64,000 bases of DNA, taken from contig NC_035437.2 of NCBI RefSeq assembly GCF_002127325.2, positions 153,991,897-154,055,896 on the forward strand. The letters run 5' to 3'. Origin of the DNA: Helianthus annuus (taxonomy: Eukaryota; Streptophyta; Magnoliopsida; Asterales; Asteraceae). Both the position numbers and the translations under genes were made by a program. Shown here piece by piece: positions 14,445-25,700 of this stretch. The notes beneath the pieces were generated by a model. It had not been told where the DNA came from. It did no database searches and saw nothing but the letters and a program-made list of their open reading frames with translations. The first letter of the stretch is position 1, and every line of letters starts with the position of its first letter.

Positions 14445-15161
14445 TGTTAGGGCTGGATTTTTACAATACATGATCCTCGCATGTGATCCTAACCGGTGAT
14501 CCTTGTTTCTTTGACAGATAGTGATCCTCAGCAGAGTCCCAGGATCAGGATCACGGACCACCATAGGATCCTCATACTAACAGTTGCTTTCGTTGAATTT
14601 AATGTTGTTTTGCAGGACATCTAGCAGGATCCGCTCTCAAGCATCACAATTAAAGGACACGTCTTTACAACTATGGCATGTGCTTAATCGGAGATGGACG
14701 TTGTGAAGGATATGGAAACATGGCATGATTTAAGGGCGATAATTTAGGCTAGATTTACTTTTATTTCTAAAAGGGTAATGAGCTGATTATTAGTCTTTTT
14801 ACCTAAAATAGGCCACCTACACTTGTATATATAACACTCTTCCTCATTCGGAAGAACACACAACACAATTCTCACACGCTTAGACACTCGAAACTATAGT
14901 GATCCTTGTACTCAGCTCATTATCATCCAAAGTTGTAACTATTTTTCTTATATTGAAGTTTGGTGATCGGTAGTTGCCATCACCCGAGGTTTTTTATGCC
15001 GGAGATCATACGTTGATCAAGGGCTTTTTCCTCGTATAAATCATTGTGTCTTTGCATATTCCACATTGAAGTGATCCTATACTTTTTCTACAAACCAAGC
15101 ATTATACCCCATTTACATAAAGTTTGGTTGCATTATCCTTGTGTGATTTTTGACCAAAACA
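14445..15161 (+). repeat. 3' LTR of element A
   Basis: 717 bp, matching 1216-1932 except for one visible C/T difference near the 3' end. It is followed by the target duplication CCTAT. An open frame at 15044-16042 that runs through the LTR end into B pol is a fusion artefact. Confidence 0.96.
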
Positions 15162-15166
15162 CCTAT

Positions 15167-16987
15167 GATTTAGTATATGAACCTAGAAATGCAATAAAGT
15201 CTCAGGCTCTAGCAGACTTTGTGGCTGATTTCAGTAGTGATATTCAAAATGAAGTAGACCTAGAAGTGCAACAACTTGGAGAGAACTTAGAATCCTGGAT
15301 ATTATATACTGATGGTGCATCTAATGTAAGGGGTGTAGGTTTAGGTATACTACTAAAATCGCCACAGGGGGACATAATACCCCAGGCTGTTAGATGTGAA
15401 TTCCCTGCTACTAACAATGAGGCAGAATATGAAGCTTTAATCGCAGGATTAGAATTGGCTAAGAATATGAATATCAAGAATTTGCAAGTATATGTTGATT
15501 CCTTGTTAATTACTAATCATTTTAATGGATCCTATGCAGTCAAGGGTGAGAAACTAATTGAATACCTCGGTATTCTTAAAAAATTAGCAGGATATTTCGA
15601 TATTTTTACACTTGAACAGGTACCAAGAGAGGATAACGCCGAAGCAGACGCATTGTCAAACTTGGGATCATCAATCAGGATACCAGAAGGGACCCCGATA
15701 CCGATATTACATATCCTGTATCCTGCGACGGATCCTCAGCATAAGGGAGTAGCTAGTATTCAAGATCCTGGAATGATGTATCCTGAAAGGGATCCTAAGT
15801 CCTGGACAGCTCCAATTATGAGATATCTAAAGGAAGGACATATCCCCGAAGATGAAAATCCTAAAACATTTAGGATGAAGGTATCACGATTCACTATTAT
15901 AAATAATATTTTATATAAGAAATCTCTTGCAGGACCATACTTGAGATGCTTGGAGGATACTGAAGCCAAAGAAGTACTTCGGGATATACATGAAGGGGAT
16001 TGTGGTAACCACACTGGGGGCAGGTGGTTACCAAAGACATAGAATGCTCGAAGATGTGATGCATGCCAAAGACATAGTAACATATTGCATCAGCCTGCTG
16101 AACCGTTATATCCTATTGTTTCCCCTTGGCCATTTATGAAGTGGGGGATGGATATAGTAGGAAAATTACCAAAGGCCCCGGGAGGAAAAGTCTTTATGCT
16201 AGCAATGACGGATTATTTCTCTAAATGGGTTGAAGCTGAAGCCTTTGTCCAAGTTAGAGACCAAGAAGTAGTGTCCTTCATAAAAAGGAATATCCTGACC
16301 AGGTTCGGGGTACCAGCTGAAATCATTTGTGATAATGGGTCCTAGTTTATAAGCAAGAGGACCACTGATTTCTGCAAGAGTTGGGGGATCAAAATGATAA
16401 CATCTACTCCAGTACATCCTCAAGCGAATGGGCAGGCAGAATCATCAAACAAGATAATTGTCAACAATCTGAAAAAGAGACTTGGGGCTAAGAAGGGAAG
16501 ATGCGCAGAAGAACTACCATTTGTCCTATGGGCTGACAGGACAACTGTGAAGAATGCTACTGGGCAAACTCCATTTTCCTTAGTATTTGGAGCAGAGGCA
16601 GTAATCCCGACAGAAATGACAATACCCACTGTAAGATCAACCCTAAGTGATCCTGAGCAGAATCCTGAAGCCTTGTGTCAAGAGTTAGACACTATAGATG
16701 AGAAAAGAGATGCGACAAGGCTAAGGATAGCAGCATATCAACAGAGAATATCCAGGGCATATAACAAGAACATTAGGACCAGAAGGTTTAAGGTTGGAGA
16801 TTAGGTACTAAGAAAGGCTTTTCAGAATACTACCAATCCTGCCGATGGCAAGCTAGCCCCAAAATGGGAAGGACCATACGAGGTTGAATCAGAAGCAGGG
16901 AAAGGAGCATACAGACTCAAGAATATGGAGGGGGATATGCTACCAAGGTCCTGGAATGCTATACACCTCAAGCTCTATTTCAAGTGA
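15167..16987 (+). pseudogene. pol: Element B pol, second part (second RNase H and integrase), broken
   Basis: This continues the pol frame interrupted at 1215: archaeal-type RNase H (YTDGAS), integrase zinc finger, core and C-terminal domain. Compared with copy C it has three lesions. First, 66 bp after GGCAGGT (about 16026) are replaced by 18 bp that include TAG. Second, there is a TAG at 16343-16345 where C has CAG. Third, there is a TAG at 16802-16804 where C has TGG. The product would lack a working integrase. The original stop is at 16985-16987. Confidence 0.93.
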
Positions 16988-18440
16988 GTTTAGAATTTAA
17001 TTTCTAACTCAGGATGGTATGAATTCTACCTTTTTTAAATATGTTTGGTTTAATTTATTCTTTGAAACCCAATACTGACTTAAGCATCGGAGGGGTGTTA
17101 GCCAAGCTAACACCCACCTTAGTTTACAATTGTTTTGCAAGATATGTTTCATGATGTAGCTCCAGGATATGTGCCCAGGATAACTCGAAAGACTAGAGGA
17201 TTGGCCCCCTCTCTCACGTTTAAGGGATACTGATCCCTTCACAGGTTTAAAGGTATTCACCTTTCTTCCGAATTGGGTTTAAACACCCCGCCTGGAGCGC
17301 AAGTTATTCGGGGATAGTTCAAGGTGGAGGGACCAGTCCATGTAAAAGTGGCTGACAATTTCGTCACTATTGGCTATATCCTGAATCCTTAAGGTATATG
17401 AGGATTGATCACCCTCTCTCATGAAAGGGTATTTTCATACTCTCTAAGGTTTAAAGGTTTTCACCTTTCTAAGTCTTGGAGTTTATACACTCCCGCCTGT
17501 AGCGCAAGAAAATTTGGGATTTTCCCCAGGATATAAGGATTTTATCTCCAGTACACCTTTGGGTTTTGCCCCTGGAACATGAAAAATTGCCTAAACGATG
17601 AAAACTAACATTCAGAAGATTTCTAAAGTATTTGAAGACATTGTACGCAGGGGACATTCCCATTAAGGTGGTGGTGCAAAAGCTAAAGAGATAGGATTTG
17701 GAACTAATGCACTAAGTACCTTGCACAGGGGACATCTTTATGGGAAGAATTGCAAAGGGATTGAAGTTTGGTAATAGGTTTATATCCTATTTCTGGTATG
17801 ATCTTTCCTTTGCGGACTTTAATGACATTATGTTTTATAAAAAGGACAAATATCCTGATATATTCTCAAAGTCTTTTTCAGAATAATTGATTAGGATGTT
17901 TGAAACTAGTAATAGTTTGGGATTTTGATCATTTAAAAGTGGTTATTCATCAAAAAACTTTCTACGAAGCTGAAGTGGTGTTTGTAAGTTCTATCTAATA
18001 AAAAGTTTACAGTATATTGCTGAGGATACCAATCAGGATATTTTGTGAGATAACAGTATGAAATTCTTTGCAAAGCTAAGGGTTACACCAAGTAATGCAA
18101 AGTAACAGAAAACAAGTCAAAAGATAGTTATGTTATTAACAGGTCAAAAGTTGTGCTTTTGGTTTCACCTCAAACCGAGGCCCATCCACCAAAAGCACGA
18201 TAAGTTCTTAACTAGATTTACTTAACAGATTGAAGGTTTCGTCTCAAACCGGGACCCATCCACCTTCAACTGTTATATTGTTCAAAATAAACTATACTAA
18301 CTGATAACCAAGGGCTTCGTCCTGAAACTCAGGATCCCTCCACCTTTGGTCATCATATTGTCTAAGTGCAGGAAATGTAAATTGTTCAAAAGCAGGAAAA
18401 GTAAATTGTTCAGGCAACCACAACCATCAAATTAAAAAAA
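16988..18440 (+). other. Hairpin-rich 3' region of element B
   Basis: No gene. It holds a chain of short inverted repeats: GGGTGTTAGC/GCTAACACCC (17093-17115); AAGGGAT/ATCCCTT (17222-17239); AAAGGT/ACCTTT (17249-17264) with a diverged second copy near 17420-17470; and three two-tier hairpins. These last are GTGCTTTTGG/CCAAAAGCAC (18153-18198), TTGAAGG/CCTTCAA (18230-18269) and ACCAAGGG/CCTTTGGT (18307-18350). Copy C has the same series. Confidence 0.75.
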
Positions 18441-18484
18441 AAGTGGGCTCCGGCCTAGGCATAAACATCCATCATCGCCCACTT
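18441..18484 (+). other. Terminal hairpin next to the antisense stop (B)
   Basis: AAGTGGGC (18441-18448) pairs with GCCCACTT (18477-18484). The loop begins TCCGGCCTAG and ends ATCCATCATC, almost unchanged in A (9961-10003), whose stem has a compensating G-C to T-A change. It lies 8 bp past the antisense stop and beside an A-run (a T-run on the minus strand). Confidence 0.7.
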
Positions 18485-18492
18485 CGTTGCTT

Positions 18493-20274
18493 TCAAGGGG
18501 CAGCACCCTCTTCAACCATCACTTCGTCAGCACCTGCACCAGCATCACCCTCGGGATTCTTCTCAGCATCACCACCAGCCTCGGCCGCCGCATCCGTCGC
18601 CTTGGGAGGATCCCCACCAGCATGCTTTGCAGGACGTTCAACAGGGGTGCCCTTGAGATCCGCTAGTTTCTTTTCCCAAGCCTTGACATTCCAGGAAGGG
18701 CATTCAAAGCCCAAGGCCTCAGCATCATAGGCCATCCTTAACCTGGCCTGGAGAAGGGAAACAACAACGGATCCTTTAAGGCCATCCCGGTAAGAGGTCA
18801 TATCCTGCTGGTATTGAAGTTGAGCAGCATCCAGCTTGGCTTGGGCGTCCTCGTTGGCCTTGCGTATAGCGGCTTGGTGCTCCTGGGCCATTGCCTTGAA
18901 TTTGTCTTCATAATGCTTAGACTTGGCAGCGGCAATCATCCCTTGATCGGCGATGGTTTCTTCAGCTTTCTTGAGCTTGATCTCCAACATTTTGTTAAGC
19001 CCGCACGCATCCTCGTAAAGGAACATGAGACGTTCCAGACCCTACAACCAAAAGTACAGGTATCAACATATGTGTAAAATATCCAGGATAATAATTAACA
19101 TACATGTGCAGGATACCAGATGAGGATTTTTACCTGATTGAGGAATGAAGTCATAAACCCGCTGGCTTCATTGAATCCATAGTTTTCATATGGAAAGGCC
19201 TCAGAGACAGCCGGGGAATCTGTTTCTTTCCTCTTCCGAGCACTGGAAGCACGGGTCCTGGTGGTTGGAGGAGGCTTGGGAGTGGTGACGGCTTTCGAGC
19301 TGCTGGGTTTGGAAGACGTGGGAGCCTTAGGGCTTGGCTCTTTCTTTACCAGGATGGGAGCAGAGTAGCTATCCAATTCGTCAAGGTCGAAGACCTCTGG
19401 AGCTTTGACTGGGGCTGCATAAAAGGGGAAAACGTTTAACTCTTGAATATTCATAAGTTATTTGTTTGTTATGTACTAATGTGTTTACCAGACATGTCGG
19501 AGCTGGATCTTTGGCTTGAACTTGCAAATGACAGAGAAAAAGTTCTCTCGCTTTCTGGAAGTTGATAAATGCTTTTGATTCTTGAATCTGATTCAGCGCT
19601 TGGAGGTGCTAAATCTTTGAAATTTGCTGCACAAGAAATAGAGATGTCAGTTCAGGATATAGCTTTAAGATACGGTTGGGGATATTCCTAAAACCCTAAA
19701 TCCTACCAGAAGTTAACCACTTCACTGGAAGATCAAAACCTCCAGTGATGGAATCCCTTTTTACAAAAAAGAACTTTCGTTGCCATTTTTCCTCATTCTT
19801 TGTGGCTCTAAGAACAAGAGGGTTTTTGGAGGTTGAGAAAAGAAGAAAACGACTGTTGCCATGAGAACGAAGACGGTAAGCCATCGGGAGGTCTTCAATA
19901 CAAAGGTTGGGGATAAATCGAGATCTGATCTGGTCCAGAGTCACCAGTACGCGCCAAACCATGGGCATGGTTTGGGCATAACTGAGACCAGTTAGTTCAA
20001 AGAAACGGGAGATAAAAGCCGGGAAAGGGTACCGGAGTCCGATGGAGAAAGGGTAGGCCAAGAAGCACACCCATTCGTTGGAAGAAAAATCCGATCGGAC
20101 TTCTCTGTAGAAGGGACGGATGACTGTACCAACAGGGAAAGCACCGGAAGCTTGCAAGGCAGCAATGTCAGCGTTGTCGAAGGAGCAGACCTCTTTCTCA
20201 GGTTCTTTTAGAAGGTTTTGGGCTTCGAAGGTTGGAATCGAGTCGCCCGTATGGGATCTAGTTCCGCTAGCCAT
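18493..20274 (-). CDS. Intact spliced antisense gene of element B
   Basis: Four exons on the minus strand: 20274-19707, 19626-19489, 19414-19134 and 19041-18493. All three introns are GT-AG with phases 1, 1, 0, and the joined frame is open for 511 codons plus stop. The N-terminal ~190 residues resemble the 'putative gypsy type transposon' (PF04195-like) domain (PFSIGLRYPFPAF...LTGLSY...MVWRVL...KRDSI). The middle is serine- and proline-rich with a basic cluster like a nuclear localisation signal (ARKRK). The C-terminal exon is a long Ala/Glu/Lys coiled coil with an acidic tail. Such antisense ORFs are known in Tat elements (Retand, Grande); the function is unknown. It has stayed intact although pol is dead. 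Confidence 0.82.
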
Positions 20275-20523
20275 AAGGGATTTAGGTGGAGAAGAAAGAA
20301 ACGAAGAAGAAGGAGAGAAAGGAATTTACCTGAAGATTCCGGTGGAGATGATGGTTTATCAAATGAAAAGAGAGAAGATATAGGGGCTAAATGGATAGCC
20401 ATCGAGTAAAAAACGCGTGGGAAGTTGCACATTGTCACTTCGCATGTCCAATCGTATTAATTGCCTCGATTCACGAGATAAGCTTTAAAATATATCCGTT
20501 GGATTGGTATACCAACCGATATA

Positions 20524-20536
20524 TTTTGGGGACAAT
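20524..20536 (+). promoter_or_regulatory. Polypurine tract of element B
   Basis: TTTTGGGGACAAT ends immediately before the 3' LTR. Copy C has it just before 40282. Confidence 0.75.
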
Positions 20537-21283
20537 TGTTATGGGTCATTTTCTGAGTATACATATCCTGACTAATATCCCGCTTGTAATTGTTTATTTA
20601 TGACCAGGATGCTGGACGAGGATATTGCTAACATCCCGGGCGATATCCTGAGGTTGAGTAAATTAAACACGTGCAGGTTAATGGTTATAAGCTACTAACG
20701 GTCATCAGGACTTCTTCTCCTAAAGACTCGGGCGAATTTGTTATGAGGAAGCCATTGAAGCCGAAAGACTTGGTCCTCAACGTTCAAGTGGGAATATTCG
20801 TTGGATCCCGGGAGTTTAGGATAGTTTGTTATATTATCTTTACTATAAATAGATGTGGTGGATCAGTTTAAGGCACACATTTTTTTACACGAACACTTCC
20901 ATACACTCTTTCTCTCTAGCTCACAGCAATCACTACACTTGTACTCAGATCACATTGTAACACTTAGTCGATCCGCACCAAATCCTGCACTGTATCCTGA
21001 TTTTTGAAGCAATAAGAAGAACAAGGCAGCTGCGATTGTCAGCTCCCGAGGTTTTATGCCGGCGATCTAGATTGATCAAGGGCTTTCCTCGTACATCTCG
21101 TGTTATTTACTTTACTTTTTGCTCATTGTTTGATCAATAATACAGCTCAATATCTTGAGCCGTATCCTGAACACTGATTTTATAAACAACTTAACAAGCA
21201 CATTTTCAGCAACACTTTCCAGCACACTACCTCACTTAACTAATTTGATCACTAAATTGCTTAGGTAATTTTTGACCAAAACA
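20537..21283 (+). repeat. 3' LTR of element B
   Basis: A 747-bp LTR from TGTTATGGGTC to GACCAAAACA. Its terminal 12 bases match those of the A LTR. It has TATAAATA at 20844-20851 and a CGAGG/CCTCG leader stem at 21047-21091. The equivalent LTR of copy C is split by element D and lacks 36 bp near the insertion. The 5' LTR lies beyond the left edge. Confidence 0.93.
20844..20851 (+). promoter_or_regulatory. TATA box of the B-family LTR
   Basis: TATAAATA about 308 bp into the LTR, in the context CTATAAATAG. Copy C has it at about 40589. Confidence 0.6.
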
Positions 21284-22379
21284 TCAGGTATGAAGTGTAT
21301 AACTTCAACTTAGAGAACAAAATCATATCAAAGGTGAGTTTGCAAATGAAATGGAAGGGGGTATAAATAGATTTCGGAGAACCGTTAGGATCGTTTCTCG
21401 CAAATCGTGCTTTGATCTTGACCTTACAAGTGGACACATGGTTTTCAAAACCAGGGGAATACTTAAAACCATCAAATTCCAGCCCATAGAGTGGAAAACC
21501 TTGGGTTAAAACCATCAAAACCTCAAAAATGGACCAAGTTCAATGTATCTGCCAGAAATTTCAAAAATGGTCCCTGCACTTGTAAAACTTGATTTGGCAC
21601 TTTTAAGCCCTATTAACCCCATTTCAAAGCTCTAAAATGAAGTTAAAGTATAGGGAACTTAAAATATGCTCAAAAATATCTCGGATGTCGGTTTGTTTGG
21701 TCGTACGGTTGCGTTATTCGGTTAATTACGACGGAAGTCGTAACGAACGCAAAAACGATCCAAATTAAGCGACGAATGGAATTTTATCATGCCAATCACT
21801 AAAATAAAATATTTTAATGATTACATAAATTTTTGGAAGTCCGGATATATTCAGAACGTAAGATATGCGCGAAAATGCAAACTTATGCACTTTTTGACGC
21901 GTTTAGTCCCTATTGATCAAGAAAGTTTATTTTTGCGCACCAAACACCTCAAAGCCTATTTCTAAGCTATGTAAAGGATATTTAGGGCATATTAAACTTA
22001 TGATCAAGTTCCGGAATGTGCGATACTATGTGAATCAGTAGACTTTCGTTGTTTGACGCAAATAGTCCCTGAGTGTGAATAAACTTGTTTTTGACACACC
22101 AAAGCTTTCAAAACTTATTTCTAAGTTATATAAAAGTTATTTAAGGTATGTTAAGCCTATGTCACTGTTCAGGAGTGTTTGCCGCATTAAACTGATTACG
22201 TTTACGCATCAGTTCGCGTTTAACTTTCCAGAAAGTGATTTAAAGCTTGAAAATGAACTAGAATCAAAATGTGAAATTGTAAAACCAAAATAAATAAATT
22301 TTTGAGACCAAAACACATTGTTTCTTTGATAAAAGATAGTGTCCTACATTGTGTGTGTTTACGGAGCACAAGTGTCACA
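21284..22379 (-). repeat. LTR remnant H, first copy
   Basis: A non-coding stretch ending TGTCACA followed by a C-rich tract (TCTCCCCTACTTC) and AAATTTCGTCCCGG. On the minus strand this reads as the end of pol, a PPT, then an LTR starting TGTGACACTTG, so it is the 3' LTR of a minus-strand chromovirus-like element. Its left side is cut by the B-family element. The same sequence is at 50266-51359. Confidence 0.6.
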
Positions 22380-22702
22380 GTCTCCCCTACTTCAGGAAAT
22401 TTCGTCCCGGAATTTATTCGAAGGAGACCGTAGAGTGGAATTGAAACAACTAATGGATAAGCAGATTGCTAGATCCCAAAGATGCGGAGCATCATTTGGA
22501 AGGGAATTCAAAATGTGATTTGGGATATTCAAAGTATCCCAAGGTATCCAACCCTTTGAAACTTGTGATAGTCGACTAGTGTTCAAAAATCATTTAAGTG
22601 TGGCACTATGTTATACTAAGCTCCTAGTGTAATTCCTAGCAAACAAAGGGGTGTACATTCAAGCCCTACACGTACATGGTTTCTAACATCCCACGAGGTA
22701 CA
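22380..22702 (-). other. PPT and internal remnant of H, first copy
   Basis: Reverse-complement PPT followed by about 300 bp with no intact frame, ending in the target site GTACA used by the Tekay-like LTR. Also present at 51360-51682. Confidence 0.5.
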
Positions 22703-25700
22703 TGTGACAACCCGCAAATTCAGGACAACATCTTTACGCGCTCTAATCTCGTACACACCGTGATCTTAGATTATAGACTTAGTTTTTTTTATGTATTGGG
22801 TATCCATATACATAGAATCTCTATTCGTGTCACAGTTTGCATTTGGTACTTTTTCGAAATTACCGGGCCACACACGAGTTAGCCCGACACGCACGAACGT
22901 TGGTGATGCTTGTCCAAATACTTGAGAAATCACTATATAGTATTATTATGCGTGTAATACTATAAATATATATATTTAAATATATATTTCTTATTATTTG
23001 AAGTTTTTGACGCGTGATTGAGAAGTATATTTGCGTACGCGGTTAGCACGACACAAATACGTAAATTTTTATACACCTGACCCATTTAATTTTTTTAGTA
23101 CCATTCTAGTTTAGATTGTATTGAAAATAAGTAAATAGTGGATATGATGAAATGGTATTTTATACATCTAATATCTTAAATATCTAGCAATGATTTTCGC
23201 CAAATCCTACAATATCTGTTAACTTAAACCAGACTCTAAATTCACCATACCACCATCCTCTATCCCCTCAAATCATCGACCATCACTGTACCTCTCCATC
23301 ATTGATTTTTTTATATATAGAACTACCATCACTTATGACAAGACATTTAAATCTTGCTTTTCTACATTTCCATCTGTAAAGCCTTGCCATCATGTTTCCC
23401 ACAAGTTATAGAAAACAATAAATTATACCCACAAGCTAAATCATGTAAAAGATGGAGCACATGCCTCACTATCCTATTTAAACAAGTCAAATATTACTTT
23501 AAAACCCACACTTTGTTTTTTTTACTCTTGCAAACATAAACACACTGGTCTCCTCTCTCTCTCTCTCTCGATTCACATTAGAACCGAAAGCATCATCACC
23601 ATTTGCAAGTTAGGAGTCCAAGTTTAACCCTCATACACGATTGTTCCTTCTCAACTTCTAGTGGTATGATCCTTGAACCTTATTTATATTCGGTTTTATT
23701 GTGTAAATTAATCATCCAACCAACCTATTCCATTATCCCTATACAACTATTTTTCAATATCAAAGAACTAAAAATAAGAAATTTATTCCTACACATTTAC
23801 GTTGATATATGTATATGCACTAGTAAACTTATGAACTTTATTAAGGTTTAAAACTTGTTTGCCATTCTTACAAGCTTACGTATAGATATGTTAATCTAAT
23901 AAATTATTAACACTATTTTCCTTAAATCAAATTTTTCACATATATACGTAAGCTTATACACTACTAACTCCAAGTTTAGTAAATATTCGGAGTAGTAAAT
24001 ACTATCTTGTGTTTTCTTATAATGTTTACCTATATTATGGTTCCAAACCCATTATGAAGAAAACAAATGTGTAAAGATACGATTTTAAAGACCAATACAC
24101 ATGTATACTTGAATGTATTTTTATACACATGATTTTTATGGCGGAATTATGTGTATGTATATATATTTGTTTCAGAAATTATATATATACTTATACAGGG
24201 AATTTTTTTCTATTTATACAAATGTATGTATTTTATGGAATTACCAGGTGAAGGTATAATAGAGTTTACTTTTACCTATACAAGGTTTTTTTTTCTATGT
24301 TTATACATATGTATGAACTTCATGGAACCTTTTTGTGTAAAAAGAAAAAAGGAAAAAAGATGTAAATAAGCATATCTTTACGTGAATTTACAAAGTTAGA
24401 CAAAAAACTGAAGAATATATATATTTTATACCCGGTCAGTTTTGAGGTACGGGTCAGCGCGGTCAGGCTTGGGGTTCGGTTTGCAACACGGTTCAACTCG
24501 GTTCAGGTCCGTGTCAACACTGGTCAATGCGGTCAGATTTAATGTTCGGGTTCGGGTCAACGGTGGTCAAACTTGGTCAACGGGTTTGTTTTGGTGCTCG
24601 GGTCAACGCGGTCAACTGCAGTCAAACTTGGTCAACTCAAGTCAACTAGTCAACATGAGACCCGGTAACATTTAAACGACGCGAATTTTATTACATAGCT
24701 TATATATTTTATAGTTAACGCGAACCGAGCTCGAACCGATACTTTAGTGACTCGTTACGTTTGGCATTTTGATGGAAATTTTATATATAGTGTTTGTATT
24801 GTTGAATTGTTGAATTTTGACAAATAACGACAACTTGAGTTGTCGGGGTTATACCAAAAACAGAGGAAACTCTGTTCGTTTTTCCGTAAAAATCTGAAAT
24901 ACCAAACATATTTATATTGTATACGCGACACCTATCGAAGTATTTTCGCGAGATAAATATAAAGTGTATCTATACTTTTAGCGAGGTTATACGACTTACG
25001 AAATGGATGCATAACATCTCGACAAAACACGAGCTACTAGTTTATAAAAACTACGAAGAGTCGTCTTAATATTTCTAATACGCCTTTCTATTCATGACAA
25101 CTAACACGACTTAGTATATTTATATTTAAATATATAAATATATATATCCTAAATCACTCGGAAACTAAGTCGTTTCCCAGATTTAGCGTCATCCCGAATA
25201 TGAATGGGATCAAATAACCATAGTTTGGTTATTTAAAACCAAAATATTAACACCTTCCCTCGTAGAGTCGTTTTGTTAACGACTCGGTAGAGCTCGGACG
25301 CGTAGTTTAGCTACGTTAAATTAGAAACTTATAAGAATTCTCCTTGTTAGGAATACTATAGTTGCACGCTAGCTAATTCAAGTTCTTGGAACAACCTCAT
25401 GGAAAAACATGTAGTTAGCTTTGCACAAGGATATCAAGGTGAGTTCATAACCCCCACTTTTTACTGTTTTACATTTTTATAAATGTTTTCGGGGGTGGAA
25501 AGACATGCAAGTTTTTGCAAAAGCAAACAATATTTCGATGAACGAAAACACATATTTATAAACCATGTTGCAAATGATTTTTAACGAACTTGAATGGTTT
25601 ACGAATGATTTATACTAAACATACCGGTTCTACAAAACATGCATGATTTTCATAATAAGAGACGAGAATGTCCTAGTTACAACCACGAGACTGGGTTGGC

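Noticed and set aside
15044..16042. Open frame joining the A 3' LTR to the second RNase H of B
   Set aside because: It crosses the element boundary at 15161/15162 and starts inside the LTR.
18421..18484. Bacterial-type intrinsic terminator (stem plus T-run on minus)
   Set aside because: The DNA is plant nuclear; only the covarying stem is kept as a finding, with no terminator call.
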